Below, piece after piece: positions 55,801-64,000 of a stretch of 64,000 nt of DNA. Below the pieces are notes generated by a model. The model searched no databases. It was not told the DNA's origin and saw only the letters and a list, made by a program, of their open reading frames with translations. The first letter of the stretch is position 1, and every line of letters begins with the position of its first letter. The DNA is from Cladorrhinum sp. PSN259 (taxonomy: Eukaryota; Ascomycota; Sordariomycetes; Sordariales; Podosporaceae): NCBI GenBank assembly GCA_033725935.1, contig MU867114.1, positions 186,001 to 250,000 on the forward strand, in the 5' to 3' direction. The position numbers were made by a program, and so were the translations under genes.

Positions 55801-56860
55801 GACGGATTATGATTCGAGGCATAGCTGCTGGTCTTTGTTTTATCGGGTGTCTTCGGACCAGAATATCTCGCAGGGCTTCGATTATCTCCCATGAGTTGAT
55901 TCGTATCCTTTCCGGAAGCTGTAATGCTCCTGTGAAGTGGAGTGTGTTGACATTCACAGGTGCTTCAAGCTGAGTCGGTTGTTCATCAGATTTCAGGATC
56001 ACCTGATAGCGAAACGTCTCAGAGTCGATCTTAGGAGGGTCCCCCAACAGTACGTCAATAGCGAATCCCCTTCCTTCGTCACGGTTAAAACGACGGACAC
56101 ATTCCGCTTGGAAACCTTTGGAGTCCACGAAATTAAGGCGGGGTATAATCGCCGAGCTGGGCCATAGTCGAGTATTAGGTCGATCTTCGTCAGCCTCCGA
56201 GGAGTCATTCGACACTGTTGACGCCCGCCGCGGCCGCGTTGGCGGTCTCCTTGGCGTAGGTAGATAACGGCTAGAACTTTCTTCAGGTTCTTGTGGCATA
56301 TCCAAGGACCTCAAATCCGACTGAGTGTACATTCTGCCCTCTTGAACAAACATTGGAGGGGGAGTTGGGGAGAGAATGCGGCTTGAGTCATTCTCATACG
56401 CGAACCGTGACGATATTGGACGGTTGGGAATCCGATTCATGGGACGAGGGTATTGTGTGGAGTTTCTTGGTCTCTGCTGTTGCGGTTTGAGCTTCTTAAC
56501 CTCCATCTGAAGTTTTGATACCTCTTTCTGTAGCTTCTTTACCATAAGACGAAGCCCTTTTTCCGATCCGGAATCGTGCGAGTCGTCGTTACCTGAATCT
56601 GACATGACCGCGTTTGCGTCAGAAACCTCAGAATGTGTCGAGGATACATATGAATGATGTCGTTGCGAATGTCGATGAAGATCCACCTGAGAAGGACGCT
56701 CAAGGGATCTGGCTTTGTGCTCTCTCATTTCCATATTAGACGAAGTTTCTCCTGGCTCAGGCTGAGTTCCATCAGATATGTCCTCCACTTTAGACATGGA
56801 TGTCGCAGCTGCCTCCTCAGATTTCCGGAGCACGTCGGCATCTGGACTGGTTTCCGCCAT
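52816..56860 (-). CDS. Large fungal AAA+ ATPase
   Basis: Seven exons fit by phase: 54862-56860, 54622-54813, 54501-54560, 54387-54434, 54247-54322, 54112-54191 and 52816-54041, about 1,226 residues. The N-terminal 230 residues are charged and disordered with a coiled coil (GLRLMVKKLQKEVSKLQMEV). A large middle region (about 235-665) resembles the DUF7025-type domain of fungal AAA+ proteins. The AAA module has Walker A GAPGVGKT in the 60-bp third exon, Walker B ILLLDEAD, and sensor LFLTTNRVGDFDEAF. A Gln/Pro/Gly-rich tail of about 230 residues follows. The role is unknown; this type is often species-expanded. It is divergent, by 299 bp, from a STAND-like gene. Confidence 0.85.
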
Positions 56861-57159
56861 CCCTGTTGACTCGATAGATGTGTCTATAGTTGATCCGGTG
56901 GTATGCTTAAGTTATTGAAGGTTCTCTTGAGAGTTTCTGGCGATGGAATGGGTTCGAATGTTTGCTTTGATTACCCCGCACAACTCCGGGTACACACACA
57001 GAAGCGGGAAATAATTTCAATTGGCGCTGTTGCCTGTGCGCTACCTGCATGTACTGTAGGTAAGCGGGGCGTCAATTTCTGGTCAAGCTTACCCTGAATT
57101 ATCATTTCAATCTTCCTTTTCCCTCAGAGAGTTTCACCTGTGTGCTCAGAGCTGCCTCA

Positions 57160-59284
57160 ATGGCGATCAGAATCCCAAAAACAAGTAGTCAGTCGCTGGC
57201 AGTCGATTTTATCGATAACAGAATGCCTGAACATCATCCTGCCTTCAGTAACCCGCCTACAAGATATCATAATGCTATAGGCAGGTATATCCCCAAGCAG
57301 AGACTTGTCTCGGCAGGAAAACGGCCATTGCCCAGCCCACTTGAGACGATGGAATTCTGGGCATCGATTTTCCCCTTAGCAATGTCGCAGTTCAAAGCAA
57401 AATGCCCCTTGGAGCCCAAGGGACGTTTGGAGTCGGGTCAGAGCATCAGAGCATTAACGTGTTGGGCTGATGTGTACAACTTACTCTGTGAGAGTCGAGA
57501 GAGGTATGAGAACCCTCAAGGAAGGACCGGTGTCTTTAAAAGGGGATTTCGAAAGGCGGTCGACAGTGCACAGCCAGCTCGGAGTGCCATTAAATTCATC
57601 CCCGATAATAACTATCTTGCGCCAGTAGTTGGCGCTCTGAGCATGATTTTCGATGTGAGTTCTCCGCCGTTAAGTTGGGACACCACACCTATCCAGGGCT
57701 CATCATTCATGTCGCAGGCAGCCAAAAAATCGTCCGACCTTCGTGGGGAGGTTTCATCTGAACTTGATGAACTTGAAACCAAGTTTGATGACATTGAAGC
57801 TTTTATCCTGACCTTTCCAGAGGACGACAATATCCGCACGGCATCAGTCAACCTTATTGCGTCAATGCTCAAGGCCATCGAGCAGGTGATTGGTTATTTT
57901 ATGAGAAACAAAAGCAAGTCTCCTGAGTCCCTTAGTATCGAGGTTAGGACTTCCGTTTAACTTTACAATGAACAGTGGCAAAAGCAGTAGCAGTCTTGAT
58001 CTTACAGGATGACTATCAAAAAGCATTAACCGAAAGTCTAGAAGATATAAAGTCGAATGGTCAACTTCTGCTCAAAGAGGCGCAGAAATCCAACTTTTGG
58101 CAGAATCGAAAAGCTTGGGAAGTTACAGAAGAAAGTGAGCACCTGTGACCTCCCCCGATTGCTTGACAGCTACCCCTAGATACCTTAGTGGGACTAACAA
58201 ACTGCAACACACAGACTCAACTAAGCTTGATCAAGTCCTAGAACTTCAACAACAAATAGCAGATATGCAAAACTCGTTCAAAAGTCTGCTCGAGCAACTG
58301 GAGCACAACAAAAAACAAGCGCCTCAGTTCACGGCCTACCTCAGTGCCCAAGTCAACTACAACCACTCCATCTCCTACCGCGGAACAACCCCTTCACCAG
58401 TTTACAAACTTTCTCATTCTCCTTCACTCCTTCCTGCGGTCCTGTCACCACCACCACCACCACCAGCCCCTATCACCCAACAAGAACTTCAAGCCATCCT
58501 GAATTGGCCACCAATTGACTGCCTCGATATAGAAAGAATTCTCGCCTCCAAATCCCTTGTCACCTCAGCTGGAGAAGTTAATCGCATAGTAACCTCCAAC
58601 AAGTTCAACAACTGGCTCACCGCCCCACACTCAACTGAACTCCTCATTCACGGCAACTACCGAGGAACCCAGTACACGTCCATCCTCTCCATATTCTGCA
58701 CCACTTTCGTCCAAACGCTCCGTCAGCCTGAGAAATCCCACATCATCTCTCTCGCCTTCTTTTGTGGTCTACACCTTGACTCCCAGCAAGACTTTTACAC
58801 AGGCGGGAGAGGAATGATCCACAGCTTCGTCTCTCAACTTCTCGAGCAACGGGAATTTGATCTCTCGATCCTACAGTTTGACACTGACATGCTGGAGCGA
58901 GGAGAAATACATGTCTTATTGGAACTCTTCACGGACTTGATGAGACAAGTTCTGGCCAGGGGAGAGACGGTATTTTGTATCATTGACGGGGTGAGATACT
59001 ATGAGAGAGAAGAGTACGAGTACGAGATGGGATTGGTGGTTAAGGAGGTGCTGGATCTGGTTCAGGAGGAGCATGAGAAACACGGAGAAGGTAGTATTTT
59101 GAAGGTGTTGATCACCAGCCCTGCGCCAACAACAATTGTAAGACATGCGTTTAGGGATGACGAGATATTGATGCTTAGCTCGGCGGAACAGGGAGGTGGA
59201 CAAGGACGGTTCAGTGTTGAGAGATTCGGACGGTTGCTGACTCGAGATTCGGAAGAGGAAGAGACCCACGGAGTGTACATGTAG
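57160..59284 (+). CDS. STAND/NLR-like protein with DUF7708-type N-terminus and degenerate P-loop
   Basis: Exons 57160-57942, 58008-58134 and 58170-59284 give about 674 residues; phases agree at both introns (65 and 35 bp; the second is unusually short). The N-terminus (to about residue 165) includes VFKRGFRKAVDSAQPARSAI and NNYLAPVVGALSMIFD, typical of fungal DUF7708 regions in NLR-like proteins. A coiled coil (LDQVLELQQQIADMQNSFKS) and a poly-Pro stretch follow. The C-terminal half resembles a P-loop fold: TELLIHGNYRGTQYTS sits where a P-loop is expected but lacks the GK(S/T) lysine, and TVFCIIDGV resembles a Walker B strand. The protein ends soon after. A non-catalytic STAND-like protein or degraded NLR is my reading. 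Confidence 0.6.
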
Positions 59285-59333
59285 TTCTCAGGGATTCGGC
59301 GGTTTTGATTACTTTCGCCTCATTGTTTTAACT

Positions 59334-60927
59334 CTACAAATACACCAATAACGCTTCCGAAGCAGACAGCGTAAACGTCGCACTTCCACCACTGACAGTT
59401 GCTTTCTCAGTTGCAGCCGTCCCCTGCACCTTGCACGTTCCATCCTCAAATGTTTGCCCATCAACGGTTGCGCTCTGACCTCTATCCTGTCTGGCAGTTG
59501 CGCCCGCTCCAGTCAACCTCTTTGCAGTCACACTGGACGAAGACAACCCGGTAAGAGTGTACGTCTGCTTCCCTCTGGTGCCGGTCTCGTAGTAATCCGA
59601 GTTAAGAAGCAAGACGCGAATAGGCTTGTTGTCTTTGAAGATGACGTACCCGCCATAGTTGGTTAACATGTTATCGAGGGGAGCAATCTTGTCAGCTTGA
59701 GCAAGAGCCATTGTGATGAAGTAAGCGCCATAGTAGGGGTTCCCCATGCTGTAGCGACCCCACCAGCAGTACTGACAGTTACCGATTGTTCCTTGGTGAA
59801 AGTAAAGCGCTTTCATCCCCATGAGAACGGACTGCGCGACGTAGTCGACGATCCAGAGAGCCGCACCGAGAGTTGGACTGATGCCACCCCCTCCTTGGGT
59901 TGCCGAGTTCGTCTCCCCCATGATGTATTCCTTGCCTGCCGCTTTTGCTGCAGCTGCTTCGGCTTTGAACTGGGACACCTGGCTTGCAATGCCGCTGTGG
60001 CTCATTAGCTTTGATAGGTTGTATGTTCCCGCCCATTGGGGGTAATTGTGAGAGCAAAAGTTCTTGACGGTTGAGATGGCGCTGCCTTGTGCTTTCGCTA
60101 GACTGGCGATGTTGAAGTTGTCGGTGCCGAAGTATACGCCAGCGGAGATGATGTTTTTGGCTGAAAGGTTGCCTGCTACAGCCTGTTGCCATTGTACTTG
60201 GGAGGTGCGGTCTTTTGCTGCACTCCAAGAGCCGCCAGCGATGGGGTCGCTGTTGCCGAAGACTGCAGCAGTTTTAATATGAGTTCTCTCAAGCAGGCAG
60301 GTATCTTGACACTTACAGTTTGGCTCATTCCCAAGCTCAATAGCTTCTAGGTTCTTGATCTTTTGGTAAGCCAGCTTTGCTGCAGCAACCGTGTTTGCAA
60401 GGTTATTGAGCCGGCGATTGAATCCAATGATCAGTCTCCCCGGATATGAATTGGCCAGATCAATGAAGCGTGGACCAAACGTTAGGGTCATTGGAGCATC
60501 AGCTGCGTTGGCAACCGAATATGTTACAGCTGCAGATGACTTCGCGTCGTAGGTCGCTCGGTCTCTGTGCGACTGTGTCAGGCAAAACAGCAAACAACAG
60601 CAGATTGGTTTATCTTACTGAGTTGTTCCACCAATTCTGACCGGTGGCCATGCTCCCGTGAGGTCCTTGAAGTTTTCGAGACACCTTGATGTCGACGTCA
60701 CATTTTCCATATATCCAGGAAAAGTGAAGAATTCGAGGCTGCAAGTTGTCAGAACATGTAGATTTGGCGAATTTTCTCAGGTATGTTGGTACTTACGACA
60801 CACCCACTGGCGTTGGATCTAACTGAGGACTGGCATTCGATGGTGGCGAGGACGGAATATTGTATGTAACTGCCGCAGCTGCGAGATGTGCATGGCTCAG
60901 AAGCCAACCAATACCGATGTACTGCAT
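59334..60927 (-). CDS. GH79 beta-glucuronidase-like protein, with an apparent compensated frameshift
   Basis: Exons 60797-60927, 60619-60739, 60317-60572 (or 60564) and 59334-60262. A signal peptide (WLLSHAHLAAA) starts the protein. The catalytic motifs are ELGNEPN (acid/base) and YIMGETNS (nucleophile), and a C-terminal beta-domain follows. In exon 2 the sequence after EFFTF shifts frame at a run of five T (60720-60724): the other frame reads PGYMENV...PPVRIGGTTQ, as expected for GH79. As written, the exon stays open and can rejoin exon 3 through an acceptor 8 bp upstream of the usual one, giving 478 residues with about 40 altered. GH79 enzymes remove (4-O-methyl-)glucuronic acid from polysaccharides. 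Confidence 0.8.
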
Positions 60928-63234
60928 CTTGACTGTGTGTGTTCAAGCACTGCTTTGAGCATACAAAAGTATCAAAACATCTCTTTGCACGTCGCTTTTA
61001 TTGCAAAATCTGATGCCAAGATCCTCTCCGAAGATGGTCGAGGGTTGTGACGAAGTGTTACGTCGTATGGGCCGGTGCTTTTTCATCCAGGGGTTATAGC
61101 CGGGAAATTATTTCAGCATGGCAACCGCAATGCGGAGAAGACACCTTTATTGGTGGAAGAAACAAGCAACGGGGGTCATGGCTAAAATCTACCTCTTGGT
61201 CCCCGAGACGAGATTGGACTTGACCGATTTGGTCTCGGAGAATTTAAGGGAAGATGGGACATCCCGAATGCCTCGGTCTCTTATCCAAGACAGTCAGCTC
61301 GAAGCTTTGGATTAGTCTTGCCGCTGCCACACACATCCAAATCTAGGTGTTCAAAAGAATGGTCAATTCATTTGAAGAGTGATCAACGCGATTACGGGGG
61401 CGATAGTATGCATGATCCTGATTGTCATGATCCTGCTAAAGTATTTAGAAATATGCTGAAGGATCGAGCATTCACATTGTTATCTGCTGCAAGATCCAAT
61501 CCTTTAACAGCATGACATAATCAGGTTTCTTGTAATCATTGGATAACGTTATTAAATTCGGACACTTATGGTTGTGCTTAAGTAAAAAGCAAACGTAGGC
61601 CACTGACTTCTCCTAGGCTTGAAACTTCAATAGAGCATTCCTATCTCATATCAGCGATAGAGTCAGTCTTACATTACTGAATGGAGTCCCAAAATCCATC
61701 GTTCTGCATCAGAGCCTCTTCTACTAATCGATTAACTGTGTGGCGGAGAAGAGATGATCTGAGTGAGTAGGCTCCCAATAGGGGAATTGCTTGTCCCAGA
61801 AAATACCGCAATGCAGTTAAGATTATTCGTGCCATGGGGTGATTAGTTTATCTATGGGAAGCATCTTCAATCAAAATAGCCCATTCTGCATTTGTAATAG
61901 TTTATAAAGGGGATAGAAAAGTCGGCATTGGATTAGCTATCTTGAGAATAGCACGCATTTAATTACGCTTTACCCTCTTTCTGTCAGCCTACAAAGACTT
62001 CAGATGACTTGAAGCAATGGAAACTGATAACAAACTCCCTAGAGGCAAAGATTTCAGTCTTCATTACCTTAAGCAGCTTTGCTTCTGACACTTAATCATC
62101 TGAGTTCCTAACATATTATCTATTAGCTTTCTCCTGACAGGCTTACATGTAACTTTAAAGGAGCAAGTGATAATACCCGGTTCCGTATAACTGAAGCTTC
62201 TGGATAGTATGCTCGTTAAGTTAAGAAGCAAAAGACGCTTTTTTGGGATATCTAATCTTACAATAAAAGGAAATAATTGATGTTTAACAAGAGATTTTAC
62301 CTATAATGTTGTGCTAAATATTCCTATTCAAACGTGTCCCAGCGCCGTAAGCCCCGTGGGTTTATTCATTTATGTCAACAGATTCATGACATAACTGGTT
62401 GCACATAGACTATGTCGTTTTTCATCGCTGTTTAGAAATGTTTAACTTTAGAAAGACCAGGTATCTGCGTGCTTTGCTATCTGGACTGCTAGATTATTCC
62501 CAGCTTAAAAGTTAAATTAACGTTCTACGCGTTAACTGGGTCCTAACGGTAATATCCTACAATTTACATCAGTAACTTGTGCATTGATGGTCAACATGAA
62601 ACCTGTTTGAGATTAACAAAAGCTGCACTCTATTTACTGCCCGGTTTCATCCGATTTCTTTAAGATGGAATTTGGTGAACGGTGTCCAAAGACGGAAGAT
62701 GTAAATTCGAGCTACCAATAGCATTCCCCAACATGCATTGTGGCTGAGGCAGCTGTCTAAGCGCCGACGCTAATCTGCTTCAGGTGGGCGGCAACTAGCA
62801 CATCATGCATAAGTTCGCTGCGTCAAAGAAAGCAGACGATGGGGAAGAAGACAAGAGTTACCTACCATGCTGTGTTATAGCGATCTCTTTTCCTCAACTT
62901 CGAGTATCTCAATATTGTTAAGGATTTCAGATTTGTTTTTCTTGCTGATGATTATGCAAGATTCAATGTTTTATGTTTTATCTCTTTGCTTAACTCTGTG
63001 GAATTCTTTAAGGCCGTGAGCCATTATCCTTTTTGGTCAAAGTATGCCTAGTGCATGAGTTCTAACACGAGGTCAGGGCACAGCCTCCAATGGACCTTTT
63101 CAGTTCCCGCCGCTTGTGACACAGGTATTAAGCATATAATGCCCCACTTAGCACTTGTCTCGTCGAGCGATTTTCTTTCGTTTTTCTGCTGTTTACCACC
63201 TGAGCCAATTTATATAATTGAAGTCTAAATAACA
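60928..63234. other. AT-rich gene-poor region, about 2.3 kb
   Basis: Upstream of GH79 (minus strand) and of the membrane-protein gene (plus strand). Much of it, especially 61500-63000, is AT-rich with only short open frames. I see no transposon gene, terminal repeat or RNA gene. It might be a heavily decayed repeat or simply long promoters. Confidence 0.4.
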
Positions 63235-64000
63235 ATGGCAGCACTCAGTGCCAGTCCGCGATGGCAGCTTATTTTACCATTCATCTTTCATCTCCCTTTA
63301 ACCACAGCACTCCCAGTAGCAGCACCGAATGTCATTGACGTGGGCCAGGCAGACGGGAGTAATTTTGCTCCCATTTGGGTATCTGAACCCCTGATGCGAG
63401 GAACTTGGCACATTCTTTATAGCTGTCTGTTCACCCTGACGCTTTGCGTTTATACCGCTATTCACCTCAACATTCCAAAACCACGCGAAACGGTATTGGA
63501 GATGATTTGGCGAAAGACAAAATGGGTGTTAATCGCTATTTTCGCACCAGAAGCAGTCTTATATGCGGCATATGCGCAGTGGTACGTGGCAAAAAATACA
63601 GCGAGCCATCTCAACATCCAAAGACGGGGCAATGAGCGTTTGATATCCACATATGGAGTCTATGCTGCAGAAAAGGCTGGTGGTGATGCATTTTCCGCAT
63701 TAGATGGCAGCGAGGTAAGTTATGGGCACATGCGGAACGAAAACATAAAGACCTGAGCTAATCGATTTGTGATATAGAATAAAAACGATGAAGAACAGAA
63801 GCTGCTTCAGACATTCAGTTTGGTATACGGCTATTATGTTGTCATGGGCGGAATCGTTATTGATGTGAGCGATCTTCATGACGAATTCTCAAGAGTGACG
63901 GTCACTCCAGAGGGGTTGCTGTACCTTGCCGAAAAGGGGTACTTCATCCCCGTCGATGAGAATGCCATCAAGGATAAGAGCAAGGCAGACGTCTTTGCCA
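63235..64000 (+). CDS. Fungal membrane protein (5' part, truncated by window)
   Basis: Exon 1 is 63235-63714; exon 2 starts at 63778 and runs off the right edge, joined in phase over a 63-bp intron. A signal-like N-terminus (WQLILPFIFHLPLTTALP) is followed by helices WHILYSCLFTLTLCVYTAIH and WVLIAIFAPEAVLYAAYAQW, with a conserved-looking TKWV between them. This matches a group of multi-pass proteins frequent in ascomycetes and of unknown role. The segment after the splice (LLQTFSLVYGYYVVMGG, then VTPEGLLYLAEKG) is hydrophilic. At least about 230 residues lie inside the window. Confidence 0.7.

Overview
The window is a piece of chromosome from a filamentous ascomycete (Pezizomycotina), most likely a Sordariomycete. 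The genes carry few introns, mostly 54-75 bp, with GT...AG ends and CTAAC/CTGAC-type branch sites. The gene content (Crh-type cell-wall GH16, CBM1-bearing GH6 and CE15 enzymes, an Opi1-type regulator, AP-1 and AP-2 mu adaptins, DUF7580-like and STAND-like proteins) is fungal. The closest match I can recall for the GH6 protein is from cellulolytic Sordariales. I saw no rRNA, tRNA, transposase, reverse transcriptase or CRISPR array.

Layout. 0.4-15.8 kb is mainly conserved: Crh-like transglycosylase, AP-2 mu, a membrane/coiled-coil protein, a bestrophin-like channel, an MFS transporter, a phospholipase-D-like protein and a cellobiohydrolase (GH6-CBM1). 16.3-29.4 kb is an accessory block. It holds four diverged head-to-tail copies of a protein family I do not recognise: two intact, one with a single frameshift, one badly decayed. 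A divergent pair lies between copies 3 and 4: a DUF7580-like protein and an acidic zinc-finger protein, followed by a remnant. All four copies have a CGG/CCG element about 130-165 bp before the start codon; in copies 3 and 4 it is the same 14-bp inverted repeat, TTCCGCAACCGGAA.

29.6-47 kb returns to mostly conserved genes: a 1,346-residue glutamine-rich low-complexity protein, a HAD-like hydrolase, AP-1 mu, an Opi1-type repressor of phospholipid genes, an unrecognised protein and a UDP-glycosyltransferase. 47.2-64 kb mixes secreted enzymes (glucuronoyl esterase CE15-CBM1, GH79 beta-glucuronidase-like), a small cysteine-rich secreted protein, an HSL-type esterase, and a divergent pair: a large AAA+ ATPase and a DUF7708/STAND-like protein whose P-loop seems to have lost its lysine. 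After an AT-rich gap of about 2.3 kb, a membrane-protein gene runs off the right end.

How the genes relate. GH6, CE15 and GH79 all act on lignocellulose, the last two on (4-O-methyl-)glucuronic acid side groups. They are dispersed, not an operon-like cluster. The best candidate for something undescribed is the four-copy family with its shared promoter element. Exon boundaries are my own reading of splice signals and reading frames, not transcript evidence.
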